From positions 1 through 35,887 of the forward strand of contig CANFNE010000002.1 of NCBI GenBank assembly GCA_947448105.1: a stretch of 35,887 nucleotides of DNA. Reading direction: 5' to 3'. Below are positions 23,840-31,739 of this stretch, piece after piece. Origin of the DNA: Burkholderiales bacterium (GTDB taxonomy: Bacteria; Pseudomonadota; Gammaproteobacteria; Burkholderiales; Burkholderiaceae_C). Position numbers and translations under genes: made by a program. Positions within the stretch are counted from its first letter, which is position 1, and every line of letters begins with the position of its first letter. A model generated the notes under the pieces. It saw only the letters and a program-made list of their open reading frames with translations. It ran no database searches and had not been told where the DNA came from.

Positions 23840-25216
23840 TCAGTCGGTTTCGCTCAGCGCCTCGCCCAAGGCGTTGATCAGGCGGTCGATCTCGGATTTT
23901 TCAATGATGAAAGGCGGCGCCAGCTGAATGGTGTCACCGCCGTAGCGCACGTAAAAACCTTTTTCCAGGCAGCGCATGGCGACCTGGAAAGGCCGCTTGG
24001 CCGGTTCACCAGGCACGGCGGCCAGGGTCAGGCCCGCAGCCAGGCCGTAGTTGCGGATGTCGGTGACGTGCTTGGCGCCTTTGAGGCTGTGCACCGCGTT
24101 CTCAAAGTACGGCGCCAGACCGGCCACCCGCTCAATCATGTTCTCGTTCACCAAGACGTCGAGCGCGGCAATACCGGCGGCGCAGGCCACCGGGTGCGCC
24201 GAGTAGGTGTAGCCGTGCGCAAATTCGAGCATGTAGTCCGGGCCGCCTGCGGCCAGGAAGGTGTCGTAGATTTCCTTCTTGGCAATCACTGCACCCAGAG
24301 GCTGGGCGCCGTTGGTCACTTGCTTGGCGACGTTCATGATGTCCGGGGTGACGCCAAAAGCGGCGGCGCCGGTGTAGGCGCCCATGCGGCCAAAGCCGGT
24401 GATCACTTCGTCAAAAATCAGCAAGATGTTGTTGGCGGTGCAAATCTCGCGCAGGCGCTGCAAATAGCCCACCGGCGGCACCACCACGCCGCCCGAACCC
24501 GACATGGGCTCGACGATCACAGCAGCAATATTGGAGGCGTCATGCAGGGCGATCAGGCGCAGCAGCTCATCGGCCAGTTCTACGCCATTGGCGGGCATGC
24601 CACGCGAGTAGAAGTTGCTGGGCAACTGGGTGTGGGGCAGGTGATCGGCCTCAATGCCCTGGCCAAACATCTTGCGGTTGGCGCCAATGCCGCCGACCGA
24701 AATGCCGGCAAAGTTGACGCCGTGGTAGCCCTTTTCACGCCCGATCAGGCGGGTTTTGGTGCCCTGGCCTTTGGAGCGCCAGTAAGCGCGTGCCATTTTG
24801 AGCGCGGTGTCCGCGCAGTCCGAGCCGGAGCCGGTAAAGAACACATGGTCCAGGCCTTCAGGCATGAGCGCGGTGATTTTGTTGGCCAGCTCAAAGGACA
24901 GCGGGTGGCCAAATTGAAAGGCAGGGGAATAGTCCAGCGTGGCGACCTGGCGGCTGACCGCCTCGGTGATCTCGGGGCGGGCGTGGCCCAGGCCGCAGGT
25001 CCACAGACCCGAGAGACCGTCCATGATTTTGCGACCCGTGCTGTCGGTGTAGTACGCGCCCTGGGCGCTGACCATCATGCGCGGATTGGCTTTGAAGTTG
25101 CGGTTGCCGGTGTAAGGCATCCAGTGCGCCTCCATCCAGGCGGCGTCCATGGGAAAGCGGGAGGTGGTGGTGACAGCGCCCTGGCTTTGGTGGGCGGCGG
25201 TTTCATGGGGTTTCAT
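23840..25216 (-). CDS. Omega-amino acid--pyruvate aminotransferase (class III, PLP)
   Basis: 458-residue class III aminotransferase, probably converting beta-alanine (or other omega-amino acids or amines) and pyruvate to malonate semialdehyde and alanine. PLP-binding features: GSGSDCADTALKMARAYW, EPMSGSGGVVVPP, LLIFDEVITGFGRMG (Asp269), and Lys298 in NVAKQVTNGAQPLGAV. The N-terminal WMEAHWMPYTGNRNFKANPR is typical of the beta-alanine:pyruvate group. GGAG precedes ATG 25216. The product would be the substrate of the downstream mmsA enzyme. It is divergent from a LysR regulator with a palindrome between the two starts. Confidence 0.92.
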   Translation of the reverse strand: MKPHETAAHQSQGAVTTTSRFPMDAAWMEAHWMPYTGNRNFKANPRMMVSAQGAYYTDSTGRKIMDGLSGLWTCGLGHARPEITEAVSRQVATLDYSPAFQFGHPLSFELANKITALMPEGLDHVFFTGSGSDCADTALKMARAYWRSKGQGTKTRLIGREKGYHGVNFAGISVGGIGANRKMFGQGIEADHLPHTQLPSNFYSRGMPANGVELADELLRLIALHDASNIAAVIVEPMSGSGGVVVPPVGYLQRLREICTANNILLIFDEVITGFGRMGAYTGAAAFGVTPDIMNVAKQVTNGAQPLGAVIAKKEIYDTFLAAGGPDYMLEFAHGYTYSAHPVACAAGIAALDVLVNENMIERVAGLAPYFENAVHSLKGAKHVTDIRNYGLAAGLTLAAVPGEPAKRPFQVAMRCLEKGFYVRYGGDTIQLAPPFIIEKSEIDRLINALGEALSETD

Positions 25217-25291
25217 GGCAGTCTCCGGTTGATGGCGGTCAAAGAAGGCAGCGCACGGGCCGCCAAAAGGCCGATTGTGGGCGCTTCTGTT

Positions 25292-25310
25292 ACTCTTACA
25301 AAGTGAGAGT
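25292..25310. promoter_or_regulatory. LysR-type operator between aminotransferase and its regulator
   Basis: ACTCTTAC (25292-25299) and GTGAGAGT (25303-25310) form an 8-bp inverted repeat with one mismatch around AAA. It holds a T-N11-A core, lies 24 bp upstream of the LysR start and 76 bp from the divergent aminotransferase start, the usual place for a LysR regulator binding site. Confidence 0.6.
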
Positions 25311-25333
25311 TATCACTATTTAGTTGTGTGTTT

Positions 25334-26308
25334 ATGAAACCTAAAGCCCCTTCTCCGCCGCGCCAGACCGTGGCCGCCCCTGCAGTGCCCACCCGCTCGG
25401 CGCTGGGCCAGCTCAGCGACATGGATTTGCGCCTCTTGCGCGTGTTTCGCGCCGTGGCCGATTGCGGCGGTATGGCAGCAGCCGAACTCGAACTCAATAT
25501 CGGCACCTCCACCGTGAGCCGCCACATCAAAGACCTGGAAACCCGCCTCGGGCTGGTGCTGTGCCGGCGGGGCCGCGCGGGCTTTGCGCTCACGCCGGAG
25601 GGGCAAAAAATCTACGCCCAGACCACCCAGTTGCTAGCGGCCACCGACGCTTTTCGCAGCAGCGTGGACGAGATCCACCAGCGCATGGGCGGGCAACTCC
25701 AGGTGGCGGTGTTTGACAAGACGGTGAGCAACCCGCAAGCCCACATTGCGCAGGCGATTGCGCTGTTCACCCAGCGCGCAAGCGACGTGGGCCTGAACCT
25801 GCACGTGGCTACGCTCAACGGCATTGAGCGCGGTGTGCTCGACGGGCAGTTTCACATCGGCATCATTCCGGGCCACCGCAACTCGGACACGCTGCAGTAT
25901 TCGCGCTTGTTTGGCGAGAACATGCGCCTGTACTGCGGCGCGGGCCACGCCCTGTTTGGCGCCGACCACAGCCCCCTGGACTGGGACGCGGTGCGCGCCC
26001 TGCCCTTTGCCGGTCTGGGCTACCACTCGCCCAATCTGCAGGTTAGTCAGCGCCTGCAGCTCACGCGCATGGCCACCGGTTTTGACCAGGAATCGATTGC
26101 CACGCTGATTTTGTCGGGCTGCTTTTTGGGCTTTTTGCCCGACCACTACGCCGACAGCTTTGTGCGGGGCGGGCAGATGCAGGCGGTCAAGCCCGATTTG
26201 TTCCAGTACGACTGCGAGTTTTTTGCGATCACCCGGCGTTCACCGGTGGCCTCGCGTGCCACGCGGGCGTTTTTGGCTTGCCTGGAGGAGGCGCACCAAG
26301 CGCCCTAA
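25334..26308 (+). CDS. LysR-family regulator, likely of the aminotransferase/mmsA genes
   Basis: 324 residues from ATG 25334 (a GTG at 25328 is an alternative). A Pro-rich N-terminal extension of about 30 residues precedes the winged HTH, which begins MDLRLLRVFRAVADCGGMAAAELELNIGTSTVSRHIKDLETRLG and ends with CRRGRAGFALTPEG. The effector domain (about 118-320) follows. It is divergent from the aminotransferase gene, with a LysR-type palindrome in the 117-bp intergenic region, so it probably controls that gene and itself. The effector could be an amino acid or amine; this is inferred from context. It overlaps the convergent dadA stop codon by two bases. Confidence 0.88.
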   Translation: MKPKAPSPPRQTVAAPAVPTRSALGQLSDMDLRLLRVFRAVADCGGMAAAELELNIGTSTVSRHIKDLETRLGLVLCRRGRAGFALTPEGQKIYAQTTQLLAATDAFRSSVDEIHQRMGGQLQVAVFDKTVSNPQAHIAQAIALFTQRASDVGLNLHVATLNGIERGVLDGQFHIGIIPGHRNSDTLQYSRLFGENMRLYCGAGHALFGADHSPLDWDAVRALPFAGLGYHSPNLQVSQRLQLTRMATGFDQESIATLILSGCFLGFLPDHYADSFVRGGQMQAVKPDLFQYDCEFFAITRRSPVASRATRAFLACLEEAHQAP

Positions 26309-27624
26309 CCCTGGTACATGGCAAACGCCATGTCGGGCGCGCGCCCGTCCATGGCTTCGGCCAGCGCCTTGCCCGAGCCTGCGCCGTGCGTCCAACCCAG
26401 GGTGCCGTGGCCGGCGTTGACCCACAGACCGCGCACCTTGGTTTGGCCAATCAGGGGAATATTCGTGGGCGTGGCCGGGCGCAAACCGGCCCAGAACTGC
26501 GGCGTGCCGCCTTCTTCGGCGCTGCGGGTGTCGCACATGCCGGGCCAGACTTCTTCGACCCGGCGCGCCAGCATGCGGCAGCGCGCCCGCGCCAGGGGGC
26601 TTGTCAGCGTCAGGTCATAGCCGCCCACTTCAATCGTGCCGGCCACGCGAATCCGGTCGCCTAAGCGGGTGATGGCGATTTTTTTGGCGTCGTCGATGGT
26701 CGAAACCGTGGGCGCAGCGTCCGGATTCAAAATCTTGAAAGTGGCGCTATAGCCTTTGCCTGGGTAAATCGGCACGTCCACACCCACGCTGCGCAAGAGC
26801 GGCGCGCTGAACGAGCCACAGGCCACCACCACCTGGTCGGCGCGCAGCACCTGCGCGGCCGGCGCCAGCGTGTCGCCAGCCTGCGCCAGCGCGCGCGCCA
26901 CCACCGACTGCACCACGCCATTGGCGACGTTGAGGCGCTCCACACTATGTCCGTACAAAAACTGCACGCCGCGCTGTGCGCAGCGTGCGGCCAGCGCCTG
27001 GGTAAAGGCGCAGGCGTCGCCCGACTCGTCACTGGCGGTGTAGGTGCCCCCGGCTATGTGCGCTGCGTAATGCTGGAGCGAAGGCTCAATGCGCAGCAAT
27101 TCCTCGCGGCTGACCACCTTGCGGTCTACGCCATAGCGCGCCATCAGTGCGGCCGATTGGGCTGCGGATTCAAAAGAGTGCTGGTCGCTGAAATAGTGAG
27201 CGATGCCTTTTTGCAATCGCTGGTATTCGATGCCTGTGGCTGCCACCACGTCTTTCAGGGCGGCGTGGCTGTAGGCGCCTAAGGCCACGAGCTGCTGCAC
27301 GTTGCGCGCAAAGGCGGCATCATTGCAATTGGCCAAAAACTGCAGGCCCCACGCGTATTGGCGCCAGCCGGAGCCCAGCGGGTTTTGCGGGCGAAACAAC
27401 AGCGGCGCTTCTTTGCTGAGCATCCACTTGAGCGCCTTGAGTGGCGCCTCGCGGTTGGCCCAGGGTTCGCAATAACTCACCGAGATTTGCCCGGCGTTGG
27501 CGAAACTGGTTTCCAGTGCGGCACCGCTTTGGCGCTCGACCACGGTCACCTGGTGGCCACGTTCGGCCAAATGCCAGGCGGTGCTGATGCCGATGATGCC
27601 GGCGCCCAAGACGATGATGTTCAT
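26305..27624 (-). CDS. dadA: D-amino acid dehydrogenase (small subunit, DadA family)
   Basis: 439-residue FAD-dependent enzyme that oxidises D-amino acids to keto acids and passes electrons to the respiratory chain at the inner membrane. The N-terminal dinucleotide fold MNIIVLGAGIIGISTAWHLAERGH (GAGIIG at 7-12) is followed by the DadA signatures ETSFANAGQISVSYCEPWA, GKGYSATF and the C-terminal WVNAGHGTLGWTHGAGSGKALAE. The start is fixed by the FAD motif; no good ribosome binding site is visible. It is divergent from an ArgP-type regulator (87 bp between starts) and converges on the LysR gene with overlapping stops. No alanine racemase gene is nearby in the window. Confidence 0.92.
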   Translation of the reverse strand: MNIIVLGAGIIGISTAWHLAERGHQVTVVERQSGAALETSFANAGQISVSYCEPWANREAPLKALKWMLSKEAPLLFRPQNPLGSGWRQYAWGLQFLANCNDAAFARNVQQLVALGAYSHAALKDVVAATGIEYQRLQKGIAHYFSDQHSFESAAQSAALMARYGVDRKVVSREELLRIEPSLQHYAAHIAGGTYTASDESGDACAFTQALAARCAQRGVQFLYGHSVERLNVANGVVQSVVARALAQAGDTLAPAAQVLRADQVVVACGSFSAPLLRSVGVDVPIYPGKGYSATFKILNPDAAPTVSTIDDAKKIAITRLGDRIRVAGTIEVGGYDLTLTSPLARARCRMLARRVEEVWPGMCDTRSAEEGGTPQFWAGLRPATPTNIPLIGQTKVRGLWVNAGHGTLGWTHGAGSGKALAEAMDGRAPDMAFAMYQG

Positions 27625-27711
27625 GGGGCGTGAGTGTGCGCGATTGCGCGGTCCAGTAACAGTAAAATTATTGCTTAAGAGTGAACATTAGCACGCCTAA
27701 TAAAAAAGCCC

Positions 27712-28629
27712 ATGCGAATTTTTGATTCCGCCGCGCTGGAATGTCTGGCCGCCATCGTGGAAGAAGGCGGTTTTGAGCGCGCCGCCGTGCGCCTGTCGAT
27801 TACCCAGTCCGCCGTGTCGCAGCGTCTGCGCGCACTCGAAGCACAGGTGGGCACTGTGCTGCTGGTGCGCACCCGCCCCGTGCGCCCCACGGCCGCCGGG
27901 CGATTGCTGCTCAAGCACGCCATGCAAATGCGCTTGCTGCGCGCCGATCTGGAAGGGGATTTGCAAGAACTCGCCCCGGGCGCCAGCCGCGAGGAAGACC
28001 GGGTGTCGATCGCCATCAACGCCGACAGCATTGCGACCTGGGCGTTGGACGCGCTGGATCCGCTGATTGCCGCCGGACTGCCGCTGGAAATCATCACCGA
28101 CGACCAGGACTTTACCCACGAGTGGCTGCGCGAAGGCCAGGTGCTGGGTTGCGTCACGACCTTGCAACCCGCGCTGCGGGGTTGCAAGGTCTTGGAGCTT
28201 GGCGCCATGCACTACGTGGCCGTGGCCAGCGCCGCCTACGCCCAGGCGCATTGCCCGCAGGGGCTTAACGCCCACAACTTTCGCGACATTCCCTTTATCG
28301 CCTTCAACCGCAAAGACGACAGTCCCGCCGAATTTGTGGCCAGCGCCTGGGGCCTGCGCCGGGTGGCACTCAACCAGCGCTTTGTGCCCAGTTCGGAGGG
28401 CCAGGTGCACGCCGCGCTGGCCGGCTGGGGCGCCGCAGTGCTGCCGCGCTTGCGGGTGCAAAGCCAGTTGGACAGCGGCGCACTGGTGAATCTGGCGACA
28501 GCGCACAGCCTGCCGGTCAACCTGTACTGGCACTGCTGGAACCTGGACTCCGTGGTCATCGACCGCCTGACCGCTGCGCTCTCGCAAGCCGCGCGACGCG
28601 TGCTGTCCAAAAATACCGCACAGTCATAA
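27712..28629 (+). CDS. argP: ArgP-type LysR regulator
   Basis: 305 residues, close to E. coli ArgP. The HTH part FDSAALECLAAIVEEGGFERAAVRLSITQSAVSQRLRALEAQVG and the following VRTRPVRPTAAGRLLLKHAMQMRLL are characteristic of the ArgP group, and the effector domain contains ADSIATWALDALDPL and DDQDFTHEWLREGQVLGCVTT as expected. ArgP proteins respond to lysine or arginine and normally activate the exporter argO/lysE. Here the divergent neighbour is dadA, so it may control D-amino acid oxidation instead or as well. The family is clear; target genes are inferred. Confidence 0.86.
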   Translation: MRIFDSAALECLAAIVEEGGFERAAVRLSITQSAVSQRLRALEAQVGTVLLVRTRPVRPTAAGRLLLKHAMQMRLLRADLEGDLQELAPGASREEDRVSIAINADSIATWALDALDPLIAAGLPLEIITDDQDFTHEWLREGQVLGCVTTLQPALRGCKVLELGAMHYVAVASAAYAQAHCPQGLNAHNFRDIPFIAFNRKDDSPAEFVASAWGLRRVALNQRFVPSSEGQVHAALAGWGAAVLPRLRVQSQLDSGALVNLATAHSLPVNLYWHCWNLDSVVIDRLTAALSQAARRVLSKNTAQS

Positions 28630-28676
28630 ATCAGCCACACCCTTTGCCGCAAGACGCAGGCGGCTAAACTGTGGCC

Positions 28677-29291
28677 ATGAACTCCACCGCGCCCGCCAAA
28701 GTTTCTTTCAAGACCCAAATGCTGCAGGCGCGCGAGGACGCCATCATCCAGACCGCCAGCCGCCTGTTGGCCGACAAAGGCTTTGAGGCCATGACGGTGG
28801 ACGAGGTGGCCGCCAGCGTAGGCATTGCCAAAGCCAGCTTGTACAAGCATTTCTCGAGCAAGGAAGACCTGGCCGCTGCGGCCATGGTGCGGGTCATGCA
28901 GCGCGCCCAAAACTACCTGCGCGACTTGCCGCCGGCCGCGCCCTTGGAGCAGTTGCGCACCGTGGCACGCTGGACCATGGAACTCAAGCTGCGTGGCGAA
29001 ATGCCTTCGCTGCCCAGCCAAAACTCCACCTTGCGCGCCAAACTGATCGCCGACGCGACCTACATGGACGGCCTGATTGAGGTCAGCGACTGCCTGGGCA
29101 CCTGGATTGAAGCGGCCCAGGCCCAGGGCTTGCTCAACCCGGCGCTGCCCGCCATTGCGGTGCTCTACACGCTGTACGCCCGCGCCTGCGACCCCGTGCT
29201 TGAGTTTTTGCGCATGGGCGGCCAGCACAACGACGCGCAAATCATCGACATGGTGATGGCCAGCTGTTTTGAAGGCCTGAGCGCACGCTGA
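28677..29291 (+). CDS. TetR-family transcriptional regulator
   Basis: 204 residues from ATG 28677; GTG 28671 is an alternative. The N-terminal HTH is clear: AIIQTASRLLADKGFEAMTVDEVAASVGIAKASLYKHFSSKEDLAAAAM (about residues 20-70). The remainder is a helical ligand-binding domain that I cannot assign to a subfamily. It lies 47 bp downstream of the ArgP-type gene on the same strand and converges on the metallophosphoesterase gene (17 bp). No divergent target gene is adjacent, so its regulon is unknown. Confidence 0.88.
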   Translation: MNSTAPAKVSFKTQMLQAREDAIIQTASRLLADKGFEAMTVDEVAASVGIAKASLYKHFSSKEDLAAAAMVRVMQRAQNYLRDLPPAAPLEQLRTVARWTMELKLRGEMPSLPSQNSTLRAKLIADATYMDGLIEVSDCLGTWIEAAQAQGLLNPALPAIAVLYTLYARACDPVLEFLRMGGQHNDAQIIDMVMASCFEGLSAR

Positions 29292-29308
29292 TCGGGCGCC
29301 TGCCTGCG

Positions 29309-30190
29309 TCAAATTTCGATGCAGTCGCTGGGCCGAAAAAAAGCCTGTTCGTTCTTGCGCGCATAGCCCAGCGGATTGGCCACCACGCGGCAGCCTTGGT
29401 GCTCATAGTCTTGCGGGGCATGCAGGTGGCCGTGCAACCAGAGCCGGGCCTGGGGCAGCAAATCGTCCAGCGCGCTGCAAAAACCCGCGGTGCCCGGCAC
29501 CAGGCCGTAGCGCGGGTCGGCGCTGCGCAGGCTGGGCGCAAAGTGCGTCACCACCACGGTGCTGCCTTCAAACGGCGTGTCCAGCGCCTGGCGCAGCCAG
29601 TCTTGGCACGCCAGCGCCTGCTCGCGCATCTCTGCGGCCAAAAAGGGCGCGCCGTGGCGTGTAGTGCGGGCTTTTTTCAAATAGAAGTTGGCAGCGCGAA
29701 AGGCCTTGTCGCGCGCTTTGAGCTGCTGCGCCAACAAGTTTTCACCTGCGCTGGGCCCGCCGGTGCGCGCTTTGGGCGCGGCGTCTGCCTGCGGCCCCAG
29801 GGCGTCAAAGTCGGTCCATAGCGTGGTGCCGAGCAGGCGCACCGGGCGGCCCGCGCGGTCGGTCCAGGGCCCGAGCATCGCCTCGCGCTCCAGCCAGCCG
29901 ATCTGCAAGCGCGCACAGGTCGCGCGCAAGCGTTCGTGGGTGGCGTCAAAGTCCAGGCCGTCGTATTCGTGGTTGCCAGGTACAAACACCACCGGCGTCG
30001 GCCAGCCGTGCAGGGGCGAAAACGGAGCCAGGCCAAAGTCGGTGTCGCTGAGCTTGGAGCCGCTTTGGTAAGAGCCAATGTCGCCAGCGAGCACCAGCAG
30101 GTCGGCGCCCCCGGCCGGAAGCGGCGCTTGCCCGGGCAAAAACTGCGGCTGGCTTTCCAGATGCAAATCCGAGAGCAGTTGAATTTTCAC
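29309..30190 (-). CDS. Calcineurin-like metallophosphoesterase
   Basis: 293 residues, with the full set of metal-binding motifs: DLHLE (Asp8, His10), LAGDIGS, VPGNHEYDG, VTHFAPS and HGHLHAPQD. These proteins hydrolyse phosphomono- or diesters with two metal ions; the substrate is unknown. An alpha-helical insertion (about 135-185, KARDKAFRAANFYLKKARTTRHG) may form a cap. No signal peptide is present. The start is GTG 30190, whose GTGA overlaps the TGA of the upstream LysR gene, indicating translational coupling to that regulator. Confidence 0.88.
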   Translation of the reverse strand: MKIQLLSDLHLESQPQFLPGQAPLPAGGADLLVLAGDIGSYQSGSKLSDTDFGLAPFSPLHGWPTPVVFVPGNHEYDGLDFDATHERLRATCARLQIGWLEREAMLGPWTDRAGRPVRLLGTTLWTDFDALGPQADAAPKARTGGPSAGENLLAQQLKARDKAFRAANFYLKKARTTRHGAPFLAAEMREQALACQDWLRQALDTPFEGSTVVVTHFAPSLRSADPRYGLVPGTAGFCSALDDLLPQARLWLHGHLHAPQDYEHQGCRVVANPLGYARKNEQAFFRPSDCIEI

Positions 30191-31170
30191 AAGTGCTCCA
30201 GCAAATCACGGGGCGCAAAGGCCTGCACGGCGGCGGCGTGCACCTGCGCGCGCAGCCAGGCGTGGGCGCCGTCCTGGTCGTGGCGACGGTGCCAGAGCGA
30301 ATCGACGTGGATGGGTGCCACCTCAAACGGCAGTTCGCGCACCAGCAATTCAGACTCGAAGCCGGTGACGTTCAAAAAATGGCGCGGCAACACAGTCAGC
30401 AAATCCGAATGCGCCACCACCTTGCCGGTGGTGAAAAACTGGTTGACGGTCAGCACCACGCGCCGGCTGCGGTTCAGACCCGCCAGCGCCTCGTCAATCA
30501 GACCAAAAGCACGGCCCGAAAAGCTCACCAACATGTGCTGCGCCTGGCAGTAGGCGTCGAGCGTGAGCGCGCCTTCGGCCAGCGGATGGCCCCGGCGCAT
30601 GACGCACACATAGTCACTGGCAAACAGGCGCTGGTGGAAAAACTGCGCCGCGTCGCCCGCCTGGGCCTGGGCCGCCAGGTCGGACAGCACGGCCGGGAAA
30701 TGTCCGATGGCCAAGTCCACCAGGCCCTCTTCAAGCAGGCGGCGCGGGTCGCGCGTGGTCAGAGGCACGGTGCGCAGGGACACGCCGGGCGCCTGCTGGC
30801 TCAGGGCGGTGACCAGGCCGACCATCAGCTCAGAAGCCGTAGCGTCGGCCATGGTCAGCACAAAGCTGTGCTGGGCGCTGGCGGGGGTAAAAACCCGCGG
30901 CGCCAGCGTGGTTTGCAGGCGCTCAAGCGTGGCGCGGATCTCGGGCCACAGCTCCAGCGCCTTGGGCGTGGGTTGCAGGCTGCGGCCCTGGCGGACCAAT
31001 ATCTCGTCGTCCAGAGCCTCGCGCAGGCGGCGCAAAGCGTTGCTCACGGCGGGCTGGGTGAGCGCCAGCACCTGCGCGGCACGCGTCAGGTTGCGCTCGG
31101 CCATCACCACGTCAAAGACCTTGAGCAGGTTCAGATCAAAGGTGCGCAAATGCAAGGTGGGTGCGGGCAT
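30187..31170 (-). CDS. LysR-family transcriptional regulator
   Basis: 327 residues from ATG 31170. The HTH is FDLNLLKVFDVVMAERNLTRAAQVLALTQPAVSNALRRLREALDDEILVRQGRSLQPTP, typical of the NodD/NahR/LinR-like branch of LysR regulators. The effector domain contains DLAIGHFPAVLSDLAAQ and the C-terminal SLWHRRHDQDGAHAWLRAQV, also found in that branch. The start matches the family's N-terminal end. Its stop overlaps the start of the metallophosphoesterase. A TGATGA-N7-TCATCA palindrome lies 9 bp upstream, between it and a divergent small membrane protein gene. Confidence 0.9.
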   Translation of the reverse strand: MPAPTLHLRTFDLNLLKVFDVVMAERNLTRAAQVLALTQPAVSNALRRLREALDDEILVRQGRSLQPTPKALELWPEIRATLERLQTTLAPRVFTPASAQHSFVLTMADATASELMVGLVTALSQQAPGVSLRTVPLTTRDPRRLLEEGLVDLAIGHFPAVLSDLAAQAQAGDAAQFFHQRLFASDYVCVMRRGHPLAEGALTLDAYCQAQHMLVSFSGRAFGLIDEALAGLNRSRRVVLTVNQFFTTGKVVAHSDLLTVLPRHFLNVTGFESELLVRELPFEVAPIHVDSLWHRRHDQDGAHAWLRAQVHAAAVQAFAPRDLLEHL

Positions 31171-31179
31171 ATATAAATT

Positions 31180-31198
31180 TGATGAATGCCAATCATCA
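31180..31198. promoter_or_regulatory. LysR-type palindrome TGATGA-N7-TCATCA
   Basis: A perfect 6-bp inverted repeat with a 7-base spacer, containing a T-N11-A core, 10 bp before the LysR start and 97 bp before the divergent small membrane protein. This is a good candidate for autoregulation and control of the divergent gene. Confidence 0.6.
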
Positions 31199-31294
31199 CA
31201 AATCAAAAGTAGACCGGCATTGGTATTAACCCTAGTATCCACCCCATTGTGAAAAGAAACCCGTTCTTTTTCGTCTGTTTTTCAGGAGTACACC

Positions 31295-31672
31295 ATGCGT
31301 CGTTTTGCTGGATTTGATTTTCCCCGTGCCGCCAAAGCCTCCGCCAAACCCGGCGAAGCCTCTCAAACTTTGGCTGGAGTTTTGTTGTCGGCCGTGCTGG
31401 CCTCGCTCTTGGTGGTGGCCGATCAGGTCATTGAAAACTGGGCCGATGGCCATTTGTTGCTGGGCTGGGTGGCCTTGTGGAGCTTGGTATTTGCCGGTCT
31501 GGCCTTTTTTGCGCGCCCTTTGCGTCGCGCCAGCATGGCGATGGCCCAAGCCGTAGACGCTTGGTTCGCGTCGGCCCAGCAAGCCCGTGAAGAAGCCCGC
31601 CTGTGGGAATGCGCCCGCATGGACGCCCGCGTGATGGACGAATTGCGCGCCGCCATCGCCCGCGCCGACTAG
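31295..31672 (+). CDS. Small membrane protein, unknown function
   Basis: 125 residues, with AGGAG seven bases before ATG 31295. Two hydrophobic helices are visible (about 26-42 and 54-73), joined by a short acidic loop (DQVIENWADGH). The C-terminal half (about 75-125) is a charged amphipathic helix with many Ala, Arg and Glu, likely cytosolic. No family recognised. It is divergent from a LysR regulator with a palindrome between, and may be the regulator's target. A 7-bp AAAAGAA/TTCTTTT inverted repeat (31252-31270) lies in its leader. Confidence 0.72.
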   Translation: MRRFAGFDFPRAAKASAKPGEASQTLAGVLLSAVLASLLVVADQVIENWADGHLLLGWVALWSLVFAGLAFFARPLRRASMAMAQAVDAWFASAQQAREEARLWECARMDARVMDELRAAIARAD

Positions 31673-31739
31673 AGGGCGCTGACCGCGCCAGGCCCGACAC
31701 GCCCATCGCAATGCCGCGCTGGCACTTGGCAGCTCCCTG

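Noticed and set aside
22105..25306. Very long plus-strand open frames (over 500 codons) opposite mmsA and the aminotransferase
   Set aside because: They are antisense shadows of clear enzyme genes; the translations are low-complexity, rich in His, Gln, Gly and Arg, and match no family. High GC suppresses stop codons in these frames.
27637..27652. CGCG-ATTG-CGCG repeat in the dadA leader as operator
   Set aside because: Short low-complexity GC repeat expected by chance at this composition; no T-N11-A LysR-type symmetry.
31675..31689. GGCGC/GCGCC hairpin after the small membrane protein as a terminator
   Set aside because: Only 5 bp of stem and no T-run; GC-rich short repeats of this kind are common in this sequence.
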